Shown here one piece after another: positions 27,080 to 35,151 of a DNA stretch of 64,000 nucleotides (positions within the stretch are counted from its first letter, which is position 1; each line of letters starts with the position of its first letter). The notes below the pieces were generated by a model. It was not told the DNA's origin. It saw only the letters and a program-made list of their open reading frames with translations, and did not search any database. The stretch is from Candidatus Kapaibacterium sp. (GTDB lineage Bacteria > Bacteroidota > Ignavibacteria > Kapaibacteriales > UBA4661): positions 1 to 64,000 of the forward strand of contig JALONG010000021.1 of assembly GCA_025455065.1 (NCBI GenBank). Direction: 5' to 3'. The position numbers and the translations under genes were made by a program.

Positions 27080-27268
27080 ATGAATCGCATTCAGCCTAAA
27101 TCGTTGATACTGTTTGTTATCGGTATCCTGCTTATGAGTTCAAGTTTTATTCTTCAACGTTATGCACCTGTCAGTGACGCTTTTGACGGTCTTATGAAAG
27201 GCATTGCCATTGGTTTTATGCTTTTGAGCCTCGTTATTACAGCAAAGTACAGACGACAAGGCGCATAA
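27080..27268 (+). CDS. Small two-helix membrane protein
   Basis: A 62-residue protein with two hydrophobic segments (about 7-23 and 38-56) and a basic C-terminus (TAKYRRQGA). It precedes the second DUF4386 gene by 24 bp on the same strand and is divergent from the Crp/Fnr gene. No family recognised. A TATCTTTG sequence at 27023-27030 could be a -7 element, but the -33 spacing (16 bp) is short. Confidence 0.65.
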   Translation: MNRIQPKSLILFVIGILLMSSSFILQRYAPVSDAFDGLMKGIAIGFMLLSLVITAKYRRQGA

Positions 27269-27292
27269 CGAAACATTTTTCCAAGCAACACT

Positions 27293-28000
27293 ATGACTCA
27301 CGACCAATCAATTCATATATCACCGCGAGGCATGGCTCTTTGCGCGGGGCTGGCGCTGCTTTGTATGGCTGTTTTTGCAGGCTTCAGTTTTGGGTATGTA
27401 TTCAGCAACCTTTTTGTGAGTGGTAATGCCGCCACAACAGCAGCAAATATCAGGGCTTCAGAAGGATTGTTCCGCGCAGGAATCTTTGGTTTTGTGGTGG
27501 TGCTGCTCTTGGATGTTGTCGCAGCATGGGCATTGTACCACGTGTTGCAGCCTGTCAGCAAAAGTCTGTCCCTTCTGGCGGCATTGTTGCGCCTTGTTTA
27601 TGCGGCGATTTTCGGTATTGCTTTTTTGAATTTGATTATCATGTTGCAGTTTGTCGGCGGAGCGTCATTACCCGTCACACTAGGTGCGGAGCCGCTCACG
27701 GCACACATTTTGCTCTTTGTGCAGAGTTTTCAGGCAATGTGGTCACTCAGTTTGATTGTGTTTGCTTTCCACTTGTTGTTGGTGGGTTACTTGGTCGTTA
27801 CGTCAGGTTTTATGCCCAAGTGGTTGGGAGGCTTGGTGATGTTCGCAGGACTGTGCTACTTGGTGAATGACAGCGCTAATCTGCTTTTCGCGCAGTACGC
27901 CGCATACAAGCCGCTTGTGGAGAAATTTCTTGCCGCACCAATGGCAATCGGAGAAATAGCCTTAGCGGTGTGGCTTGTGGCGCGGGGTGGGAAGGAGTAG
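27293..28000 (+). CDS. DUF4386 domain membrane protein
   Basis: A 235-residue membrane protein with about six helices, paralogous in layout to the protein at 25690-26355. It contains FRAGIFGFVVVLLLDVVAAWALYHVL and LLRLVYAAIFGIAFLNLI, both conserved DUF4386 segments. It lies 24 bp after the small membrane gene, so the two are probably one transcript. Function unknown; the association with Crp/Fnr regulators is the main clue. Confidence 0.87.
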   Translation: MTHDQSIHISPRGMALCAGLALLCMAVFAGFSFGYVFSNLFVSGNAATTAANIRASEGLFRAGIFGFVVVLLLDVVAAWALYHVLQPVSKSLSLLAALLRLVYAAIFGIAFLNLIIMLQFVGGASLPVTLGAEPLTAHILLFVQSFQAMWSLSLIVFAFHLLLVGYLVVTSGFMPKWLGGLVMFAGLCYLVNDSANLLFAQYAAYKPLVEKFLAAPMAIGEIALAVWLVARGGKE

Positions 28001-28003
28001 CGG

Positions 28004-28320
28004 ATTGTCATTGGTTACTTGGTCATTAGTGCTTAGTCATTCGAGAAGAAGCAAGTAATGAGGCTATACGCAAGACCAATAGAGTTTATCCAAGTTAAGA
28101 GTCTGGGAATTTCTTCATAGCACAGACATTCTTGTCTGTGTCCTTAACGCCGACAGGCGTAATGACGTAAGCTGTTAAAAATATACAGCTTAAAGATTAT
28201 TCGCTTCGCTCATTTCCTCATTTCGGACACAGACAAGAATGTCTGTGCTACGTTGAAGAGGGTTATACGCTAAACTTTGATAATGTCTAATGACTAATGA
28301 CCAAGTAACGAATGACCAAA
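28004..28320. repeat. Family D element inside an inverted 15-bp repeat frame
   Basis: The outer arms are GTTACTTGGTCATTAG (about 28015-28030) and its inverse CTAATGACCAAGTAAC (about 28294-28309), related to the 6.1-kb arrays. Inside lies a complete family D element (about 28078-28288), inverted relative to 20637-20843. The gap holds no gene. Confidence 0.85.
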
Positions 28321-28321
28321 T

Positions 28322-29035
28322 CTACGCGATATTGTGAAACACATTCTGCACGTCATCGTCCTCTTCCAAGCGGTCAATGAGTTTGCCGACTTCATCCATT
28401 TGTTCTTCGCTGAGGCTGGTTGCGGTGTTCGGGATACGTTGTAATTCCGCACTTTTCACATCCAAGCCTTTTTCCTCCAGTGTGCGCTGCATTTTTGCAA
28501 ATCCCTCGAACTCCGTATAAGCAATAATCAAGCCTTCTTCTTCATCCACCTCGACATCGTCCGCTCCGGCATCTATCAAATCTAATTCTAATTCATCCAA
28601 CGGCTTTCCTGCGGGACTGATTTTGAACACGCCTTTGCGTTGAAACATGAACTCCAACGCGCCCGCCGTTGCAAGCGAACCGCCGAGTTTGTTGAAATAA
28701 CTGCGAATGTTGGCAACGGTGCGTGTGGGATTATCAGTAGCGGTCTCAATGACAAGCGCCACGCCGTGCGGTCCGTAGCCCTCATAGACGGCTTCTTGTA
28801 AATCCTCCGCGTCTTTGCCGGACGCACGTTTGATTGCCGCTTCTACGCGGTCTTTGGGCATTGCGTTTGCTTTAGCGTTTTGCATTGCCGCTCTCAAACG
28901 CGGGTTAGAATCAGGGTTTGCACCGCCTTGTTTAACCGCAATCGCAATTTCTTTACCGATGCGGGTAAAGGTTTTTGCCATTTTGTCGAACCGTGCAAAC
29001 ATCTTGTGTTTGCGCTTTTCAAAAATACGCCCCAT
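28322..29035 (-). CDS. yebC: YebC/PmpR family protein
   Basis: A 237-residue YebC/TACO1-like protein, long annotated as a transcriptional regulator and more recently linked to translation of difficult proline stretches. The start MGRIFEKRKHKMFARFDKMAK is the family's usual N-terminus, and the longer reading was rejected. GGANPDSNPRLRAAMQNAKANAMPKDRVEAAIKRA, then YEGYGPHGVALVIETATDNPTRTVANIRSYFNKLGGSL, are the conserved blocks. The acidic loop VDEEEGLIIAYTEF precedes the last domain. Not linked to ruvC here. Confidence 0.94.
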   Translation of the reverse strand: MGRIFEKRKHKMFARFDKMAKTFTRIGKEIAIAVKQGGANPDSNPRLRAAMQNAKANAMPKDRVEAAIKRASGKDAEDLQEAVYEGYGPHGVALVIETATDNPTRTVANIRSYFNKLGGSLATAGALEFMFQRKGVFKISPAGKPLDELELDLIDAGADDVEVDEEEGLIIAYTEFEGFAKMQRTLEEKGLDVKSAELQRIPNTATSLSEEQMDEVGKLIDRLEEDDDVQNVFHNIA

Positions 29036-29161
29036 GTCCGTTGGGAAAAAAGGTGAAACAACTGTTGTAATAAAGAACAGTAAATTACGGAATTTTTGGG
29101 GATTTGTATGCAAAAACTCTTGTGTTTGTGCTAAAGCATCAAACGCGAGGAATTTCCAATT

Positions 29162-30607
29162 TTACTTCCGCCGCCAAAATCGCAAATTCGTAACCCCATA
29201 ATTTGAAATATCAAATCCGACGACTGCTCCCGTTTGGTCTTGTACGAAATTCATTGTAAACGCAAATGTGTTGGGACCGAAGCCTGTAAATTTACTTTCT
29301 CCTGTTCGCTTTAGGGGAATATCATACAGCCTTCTATGCTTCATGATAACTGCATTGTCCTTGACTTCAAGCCGATATTTCGTTTCGAGTTCATCATTTG
29401 CATACTCTCCTGCAAACGCCGTGAGAGCAAGTGTATAGCTTGCCGTTGTTGTACTTGCGGGAGCATTGGCAGAAGTAGTAACGACGCGCTGTTGTGGGGC
29501 AACGTACTTGTTCGGGTAATAATCGGCAATGTCCCATGCCCCGCCAAGGTCTTCATGATCCTCATCATTGCTCAGTTGAATAATGGATACACGCTGGTCT
29601 GGGAAGCGTCCCAGATGCGTTCTAAAAGCCGCAGTATGCCCTCCATGTGAAAGTATATTCGCGCCCTTATGCTTCCAAACATTTTGACCTTTCGCATGAA
29701 AAATTGTATCTCCGTCAATCAATCGTACAATAACTTTTTTGCCATTATCCAAATATGAAGGCTCATTAAATGCCTTGATAAGTTGAGCATTGCCAACGAC
29801 TGGATTTTCAAAATTCAAGACCCATTTGCTGAGGTCTTCAATGGTGGTCAGCAGATTGGAAGGACCGGGATTTGATTCCATGAGAGGTGTACGGAAATAT
29901 TTACCATTGCGCCGATGATATGACTCCGCCATATTGTTCACAACCGTTTCATATGTATCTGCAACCTGTGTGTTTTTCATGCCGAGAGGCGCGAATATCT
30001 TCTCATTTGTATAATCAGCAAACGTTTTTCCTGTTATTCGATGCACAATTTCTGCCAGCAGCGTATAGTTTGAATTACAATAGCCAAAAGCAGTACCGGG
30101 CTTAAAATTAAGTGCTTTTTGCTTCACGAGCAGCTTCAAATTCTGCTCAGTTGTGCGTAGGTCAGCAAGGTAATATTCACCGGCGATTGATGCCAATGCC
30201 CCGTGGTCTCGAAGCCCGCTTATATGCGCAAGCAAATATTTGATTTTTATAGGGGCTTCATACACGGGCAATTCCGGTATGTATTTTCGCACATCGTCCT
30301 CGAAGGAAAGCCGCCCTTCACTTTCTAAAAGGTATATCGTAAAAGCCGTGAATTGTTTTGACACCGAAGCGAGATTAAATACGGTTTGTGGTGTTATGGG
30401 AATGTTATGGCTAAGGTTCGCCATGCCATAACCCTTTGAAAAAACTACCTTTCCGTTGTGGACAACGGCAACGGCAACACCAGGTGTTTTCTCGTTGTAA
30501 GAAGCAAACAAAGAATCAATTTTTCTCGCCGCTTCTTCGTTTGTTTGAGCAAAAGCAGAAGATATTCCGCAAAAAAAGGCAAGGATGAATGCTAACGTAG
30601 TGTTCAT
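29162..30607 (-). CDS. Serine hydrolase, class C beta-lactamase fold
   Basis: A 481-residue secreted protein of the beta-lactamase/penicillin-binding-protein-like (class C, EstB-type) family. A signal peptide (to about residue 21) is followed by the catalytic fold: SVSK at 81-84 (SxxK), YCN at 176-178 (YxN) and an HGG-type third motif near residue 320 (SHGGHTAAF). A C-terminal beta-rich domain (about 385-481) resembles the extension seen in some carboxylesterases/peptidases of this family. It could act on D-amino-acid peptides or esters; beta-lactamase activity is not implied. The gene after it on this strand (28322-29035) is unrelated. Confidence 0.88.
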   Translation of the reverse strand: MNTTLAFILAFFCGISSAFAQTNEEAARKIDSLFASYNEKTPGVAVAVVHNGKVVFSKGYGMANLSHNIPITPQTVFNLASVSKQFTAFTIYLLESEGRLSFEDDVRKYIPELPVYEAPIKIKYLLAHISGLRDHGALASIAGEYYLADLRTTEQNLKLLVKQKALNFKPGTAFGYCNSNYTLLAEIVHRITGKTFADYTNEKIFAPLGMKNTQVADTYETVVNNMAESYHRRNGKYFRTPLMESNPGPSNLLTTIEDLSKWVLNFENPVVGNAQLIKAFNEPSYLDNGKKVIVRLIDGDTIFHAKGQNVWKHKGANILSHGGHTAAFRTHLGRFPDQRVSIIQLSNDEDHEDLGGAWDIADYYPNKYVAPQQRVVTTSANAPASTTTASYTLALTAFAGEYANDELETKYRLEVKDNAVIMKHRRLYDIPLKRTGESKFTGFGPNTFAFTMNFVQDQTGAVVGFDISNYGVTNLRFWRRK

Positions 30608-30651
30608 AATGTTTGTCAGTATTTTGAAGTTGTTTGTTGTTCATGGTAAAA

Positions 30652-31815
30652 CTACTGCTTCATGTTTTCAAGTGCCTCAATAATTTTCAGCGCAACACCT
30701 CTCGACGATTGAAAATTTTGCCCCGTGATAATTCTCCCGTCTTGTTCCACGTGCGCGTCGCTTCTGCCCGAAAACGTGAATTTACCGCCGCGCTCTTCGA
30801 TTGTTTTCTGAATGAGAAAGGGAAACTGTTTGAAGTATTCGGCACTCATGTCTTCATACCCATCGGGCCAGCCACTCACCGTTTTTCCGGCAACTAAAAA
30901 TTTCCCGTCTTTTGTTTTTAAGTGCGCAATGCCCGCCGTGCCGTGGCATACCGAAGAAATAATACCGTTGTTTTCTTCATAGACCTGCAAGGCAATACGC
31001 TGAATGTCGGCATTGTCAGGCACTTCAAACATCGCACTTCCGCCACCGATGTAATGAACGGCTTTGTAGTTCTTCACGTCAATTTCCTTTGGCGTTTTGG
31101 TGTTTCCGACGGCGTACATGAAATCTTGGTTGTACAAATAGGATTTTTGCAGCGTGTCGGACGTATTGATGTAGGCAAGCGGGACGGCACCACCTTTGGG
31201 GCTGACAAAATCCACCGTGTAGCCCCGCGTTACAAAAGTATGATAGGCATTAACAATTTCGGCGTAACTATTCCCCGTTGCCAGAGCGGAAGTACCGTAA
31301 AAATGGGCATTCGAGGCGATAAACAAGATGCGTTTTCCTGATTTGTTCGAGGGTTTGCTTGCGGCTGATTTGCTAATAATTTTCCACTCGCCCTGAATCT
31401 TTTTCAGCAAAAACATATCCATAAATTCCTGCTTTCTTTCGGGCATGAGGATTTCCGCCTTTGCCAGAGCAATATCCCCATAAACGTCAATCGAAACAGT
31501 CCGCCCCAAGCGACCATTAAACGCGCCCTGTACGCCTTTTTGAAACCATGTTGTGTATTCGACAATAGGCACTATCCAGAGGGGTTTATCTTTGTGGCTG
31601 AGGAAAAGATTTGCTTCGGGGTAAAACGCCTTGCTGATGCTATCGGGCTTGTTGTAAGAGGTGCCGTCGAGGTAGTTTTGGAGGCATTTCTGAATCAATG
31701 CCTGTTCAGTTCGTATCTGTTCAGATTGTGCAAAGGATGTGCCTGCTTGGAGTGCAAGAATGATTGCGAGAGCGGATGCAAAAACGAATTTTTTCATGAA
31801 CATTTTCATAAACAT
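30652..31815 (-). CDS. NTF2-like + DJ-1/PfpI fusion protein, secreted
   Basis: A 387-residue fusion. A signal peptide (about 1-29) is followed by an NTF2/SnoaL-like domain (about 35-150; putative lumazine-binding type, with YPEANLFLSH and MPERKQEFMDMFLLKK). A linker leads to a DJ-1/PfpI domain (about 160-387) with the nucleophile elbow SSVCHGTAG (Cys 290, His 291). This Cys-His pair is the DJ-1 superfamily active-site arrangement (Hsp31-like). Predicted extracytoplasmic. The role is unknown; glyoxalase or protein-deglycase-like activity is one option. The fusion is less common than either domain alone. It is followed by the serine hydrolase gene 44 bp downstream. Confidence 0.85.
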   Translation of the reverse strand: MFMKMFMKKFVFASALAIILALQAGTSFAQSEQIRTEQALIQKCLQNYLDGTSYNKPDSISKAFYPEANLFLSHKDKPLWIVPIVEYTTWFQKGVQGAFNGRLGRTVSIDVYGDIALAKAEILMPERKQEFMDMFLLKKIQGEWKIISKSAASKPSNKSGKRILFIASNAHFYGTSALATGNSYAEIVNAYHTFVTRGYTVDFVSPKGGAVPLAYINTSDTLQKSYLYNQDFMYAVGNTKTPKEIDVKNYKAVHYIGGGSAMFEVPDNADIQRIALQVYEENNGIISSVCHGTAGIAHLKTKDGKFLVAGKTVSGWPDGYEDMSAEYFKQFPFLIQKTIEERGGKFTFSGRSDAHVEQDGRIITGQNFQSSRGVALKIIEALENMKQ

Positions 31816-31925
31816 TGTGGGGGTTTTGTGATAAAAAAAATGCTCCGCAAAGATACTTTACGGGAATGTTCTATCACTCCAAGTCTATGAAAATGAAGTC
31901 CGAATGTATAAAACAGGAGTAGAAT

Positions 31926-32960
31926 TTAGGATTTTTGGAATGCCGCAGGCGTGGTTCCGGTCATTTTTTTGAATGCACTGTAAAAGGTACTGCTCGAATT
32001 GAACCCGCACTCCATTCCGACAGCATCTATTTTGAGGTCGGTGTTTTCCTTTAAGAGTCGTTTCGCTTCTTCGACGCGGTACTCATTGATGAACTGGGTA
32101 AAACTTTTTTTGACGTTATCATTGAGAAACTGCGAGAGCAACTGAGGTCGAATGTTCAGATCTTCTGCTAATGTAGGCAAGGTAAGGTTTGGTGTGGTAT
32201 AAATTTTTTTGACCTCAAAGAGCGTGATGATTTTTTCGTGAATTTCACTTGCCAATTTTTCGTCTATCTTATTGATGTATTTATTGTTGGTCGTTATTGA
32301 AATGCTCAACTTATCCCGCATAAAAAAAAGAAGAAGAAACGAGACGTAAAAGCCGAAGGAAAACGTCAATGCGCCCGAAATGTACGACGTATATTTGCTC
32401 AAAAAGTAGGAGAGCCAAATCGCTGAAACCCCGCATAGAATGGTTATCACCCAAACATCATCGTTTGTAATGAGGTTGCGCGATGTGAACAGTTTACGAA
32501 AAACAGATTTGGTAACGAAAGCCGACAAAAGAATGAAAATGAGCCACTGAAAATTGATGATACGATACACGAGATTCCCCCACAACCACGGGTAATCTTG
32601 ATACGGGAAAAGAACACCAAAAATAATGGTCAGCAAAAGGAGAGCGGCAAGACTATACTTTGCAACGGCGAGATTGATGCTTCGCAATGTTGCTCGCACA
32701 AAAAAGTACAACAACGGTCCGATGAAAAAACACGCCGATAAGCCGATTTGCAAGTATATTTTCGGTAATTGATTGTTGAAGTAAAACACAACCGATTTTC
32801 CAACTCTGACTGATAACGCCAGCAGCAACGCCCCCAAAACAATATCGGCAACGGTTTTCTCTTTTTTCAACATCATAAAATACAGGCACAGCATGATGCC
32901 GTTGAACGTACCTAATGCGCTGAAAAAGAAAAGTATCTGGGAGGTGAGGGTGGAGGTCAA
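31926..32960 (-). CDS. AraC family regulator with membrane N-terminus
   Basis: A 344-residue protein with seven hydrophobic segments (about 8-225) and a C-terminal AraC-type double helix-turn-helix (about 240-344; LAEDLNIRPQLLSQFLND and AVGMECGFNSSSTFYSAFKKMTGTTPAAFQ). Such membrane-bound AraC proteins are typical of Bacteroidota. An in-frame stop (TAA) lies a few codons upstream, and the only near start codons are TTG at 32960 or CTG at 32969; no ATG exists before MLCLYF, so a TTG start is likely. It precedes the NTF2-DJ-1 gene on the same strand and may regulate it. Confidence 0.85.
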   Translation of the reverse strand: MTSTLTSQILFFFSALGTFNGIMLCLYFMMLKKEKTVADIVLGALLLALSVRVGKSVVFYFNNQLPKIYLQIGLSACFFIGPLLYFFVRATLRSINLAVAKYSLAALLLLTIIFGVLFPYQDYPWLWGNLVYRIINFQWLIFILLSAFVTKSVFRKLFTSRNLITNDDVWVITILCGVSAIWLSYFLSKYTSYISGALTFSFGFYVSFLLLFFMRDKLSISITTNNKYINKIDEKLASEIHEKIITLFEVKKIYTTPNLTLPTLAEDLNIRPQLLSQFLNDNVKKSFTQFINEYRVEEAKRLLKENTDLKIDAVGMECGFNSSSTFYSAFKKMTGTTPAAFQKS

Positions 32961-33229
32961 GGCTGTCAGGTGGAAGAGTTAGACATTGCGCCGCTTGAGA
33001 ATGTTCCAATGGCGCAGAACTCCTCGAAATTACGAAAAATTTACTTGCCTGTTTCGTCTTGTTGTTGGTGTTTTGTCAGGCTGCTTTTGGGGGAAAAGTT
33101 CAATTCGTACTCAATACCGTAGCATGTAAGCCACATTCACAAAGATTTGCCACGAATCCCACACATACTGGCTCTGCAAGTGCGGCAAGCCTTCGTGTAC
33201 CTTTATAGACCAAAACGCCGATTAAAAGT

Positions 33230-33260
33230 GCTAACTATACTATGTAGATTTTTAGTTAGC
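33230..33260 (+). promoter_or_regulatory. Inverted repeat upstream of the RM control gene (candidate operator)
   Basis: GCTAACTA (33230-33237) and TAGTTAGC (33253-33260) form a perfect 8-bp inverted repeat 15 bp apart. It lies just upstream of the -7 element TAATTTTG (33268-33275), covering the expected -33 region. This placement fits a C-protein operator of a restriction-modification system. No consensus TTG was found at -33. Confidence 0.5.
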
Positions 33261-33308
33261 AGAAAGGTAATTTTGATAAAATTATTTCATCATGGTAAAT
33301 CTATATCA

Positions 33309-33533
33309 ATGCGCACACACAACCAGCAAATACTTACTTCTTTTGGCGAGATTGTGCGTTCAAAGCGACAAGCACAGCACCTATCGCAAGAAGAATTTGC
33401 GGATTTGGTCGGCGTACACCGCACATATATTGGCATGATAGAACGAGCCGAAAAGAATATCACCTTGCTCAACATTGCAAAAATCGCTCAGGCGCTCAAT
33501 ATCAGCATTTCGGACTTAACTCAAGGATTGTAA
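33309..33533 (+). CDS. XRE-family control (C) protein of the restriction-modification system
   Basis: A 74-residue helix-turn-helix protein of the size and type of RM controller (C) proteins. Start MRTHNQQILTSFGEIVRSKR was chosen; the upstream extension in frame has no family likeness. The lambda-type HTH is LSQEEFADLVGVHRTYIGMIER (about 25-46). The stop TAA is immediately followed by the ATG of the endonuclease gene, with no gap. C proteins usually delay endonuclease expression when the system enters a new host, which fits this C-R-(opposed) M layout. An inverted repeat upstream is its likely binding site. Confidence 0.88.
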   Translation: MRTHNQQILTSFGEIVRSKRQAQHLSQEEFADLVGVHRTYIGMIERAEKNITLLNIAKIAQALNISISDLTQGL

Positions 33534-34130
33534 ATGCCTTCTCCCTACGCAAACAGACCAGAATCAGAATGGCTTTCTATCACAACACGCCTTGTTCAAG
33601 AACACAAAATCAAAGCACAAGAACTTGTTGAAATCGTCTTGGAAAGTTGGCAGTCCATTTTCGCATCGTCTTTAGGCGGCTTCATTATCGGTCAAGATAT
33701 TTTCCCTGCTCCACAAATTATGAGTTTCCTTCTGCACGAACTTGTTGCCCTCAATCTCCAACAACGCCATCCCCGCACGTGGCGCAAGGGCATTGCCAAA
33801 AACGAAAAAGACGTTGTGTGCCGTAGCGATGAAACGTATTCATTTGAAATCAAAGCGTCGTCTGATAAAAAGCACATTTTCGGTAACCGCAGCTATGCTC
33901 AAGCCGAAACCTCGCTCACGCGAAAATCCAAATCTGGTTACTATCTGACGATTAATTTTGAAAAGTTTGTTGAAGGCATTCCCAGCTCAACACCAGCAAT
34001 CACGCTCATTCGCTTCGGATATTTGGAGCATACCGATTGGCAGGGACAAGCCGCACAAACAGGGCAACAAGCACGATTACTACCCATCACATATAACACC
34101 AAATTGCTCACTCTCTATTCTGCTGCATAG
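33534..34130 (+). CDS. Type II restriction endonuclease, ScaI-like
   Basis: A 198-residue endonuclease that I recognise as belonging to the ScaI family by the opening PSPYANRPESEWLSIT and the IFGNRSYAQ...KSKSGYYLTINFEKF block. The PD-(D/E)XK active site is visible as Asp 93 (NEKDVV) and Glu 105-Ile-Lys 107 (FEIK). If it follows ScaI, it would cut AGTACT; specificity is inferred, not shown. It starts directly at the control gene's stop codon and converges with the methyltransferase gene (9-bp gap between stops). The region is A/T-richer than its neighbours. Confidence 0.8.
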   Translation: MPSPYANRPESEWLSITTRLVQEHKIKAQELVEIVLESWQSIFASSLGGFIIGQDIFPAPQIMSFLLHELVALNLQQRHPRTWRKGIAKNEKDVVCRSDETYSFEIKASSDKKHIFGNRSYAQAETSLTRKSKSGYYLTINFEKFVEGIPSSTPAITLIRFGYLEHTDWQGQAAQTGQQARLLPITYNTKLLTLYSAA

Positions 34131-34139
34131 ATTGTTCGT

Positions 34140-35012
34140 TCAGGAGTAGTTTTCCGATGCCTCAAACAGTGCCTGTGTTGTAGAAAAGCACTCTTGCTCA
34201 TATTGCTGTACACGCTTTTTGATGAGATGACAATACTCCTCATTAATCTCAAACCCAATTGAATATCGTTTGTGTTTCATCGCAACAATTGCAGTCGTGC
34301 CACTCCCCAAAAACGGGTCAAGAATAATTTCACCTGCATTAGTGAAACCCGCAACAGCACGTACTACCAGATCTTCGGGGAATTGTGCGGGGTGTGGAGT
34401 TCTCTCGGTGGACGAGCGATTTGCACCTGTTGTTACTTTCGCAATTTGCCATACATCTGAGGGATTTTTACCAAGAGTGTTTGTCCGCAAACGTCCATTT
34501 TTCTTAGAGTTTGGGTATTTTACATCGGGGTCTCGAATTGCATCTAAATTAAACGTGTAGGATTCGGCATTTTTCACATACCATAAAATTTTTTCGTTCC
34601 GAGGCGATAAATAATTCTTGCAAGCCACGCCAGCACCATAGTTCCAGACAATTTCTTGCTGCAAATAAAACTTGATTTTGTCCCACAGAAGATATGGAAT
34701 TGGCACAGCCCTACCAGTTTGTTCCAATGGAAGGTATCCTAAATTCAGGAGATACGAGCCAGATGGATGGGTTACATCGTAGATGAGTGAACACACGCCA
34801 GAGAGCCAATGAATGTATTCTTCGGTAGAAAGCGGCTTTTCGTATTCTTTTCCGATATTATACGGCGGACTGGTAATGGTAGAATGGACAAAGACTTGTT
34901 TTACTCTCATCGCTTCAAGTCCCTGCCGACAATCCATATTGTAAAGCGCAGTCCATTCATTTCGATAAAAGGGTTCTCCGAGTGTAGCAATAATCTGTTC
35001 AAAATCGTGCAT
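34140..35012 (-). CDS. N4-cytosine-type DNA methyltransferase of the RM system
   Basis: A 290-residue DNA amino-methyltransferase. The catalytic TSPPY (47-51) is of the SPPY type usual for N4-cytosine enzymes, and the AdoMet-binding FLGSGTT lies near the C-terminus (about 233-239), giving the beta-class motif order (catalytic before AdoMet site). It is placed opposite a ScaI-like endonuclease, whose known partner M.ScaI is also an N4-cytosine enzyme. It therefore probably protects the site from the endonuclease. It has its own consensus promoter at 35047-35077. Confidence 0.88.
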   Translation of the reverse strand: MHDFEQIIATLGEPFYRNEWTALYNMDCRQGLEAMRVKQVFVHSTITSPPYNIGKEYEKPLSTEEYIHWLSGVCSLIYDVTHPSGSYLLNLGYLPLEQTGRAVPIPYLLWDKIKFYLQQEIVWNYGAGVACKNYLSPRNEKILWYVKNAESYTFNLDAIRDPDVKYPNSKKNGRLRTNTLGKNPSDVWQIAKVTTGANRSSTERTPHPAQFPEDLVVRAVAGFTNAGEIILDPFLGSGTTAIVAMKHKRYSIGFEINEEYCHLIKKRVQQYEQECFSTTQALFEASENYS

Positions 35013-35046
35013 TTGTCTTGGGTAATTTGGTATAAAAAACGATATT

Positions 35047-35077
35047 CAAATATACCAACGCCAACTTTAGTATGCAA
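35047..35077 (-). promoter_or_regulatory. Consensus -33/-7 promoter of the DNA methyltransferase gene
   Basis: On the minus strand, TTG (35075-35077), 20 bp, TATATTTG (35047-35054), matching the Bacteroidota consensus. It leaves a leader of about 30 nt. A strong stand-alone promoter suits a methyltransferase that must act before its endonuclease. Confidence 0.6.
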
Positions 35078-35151
35078 GACCTTTTTACCTTTGCACAATC
35101 CAAACAAATACGCCACTTTCACAAACACCAGCAAAACATCATCAGCATAAT

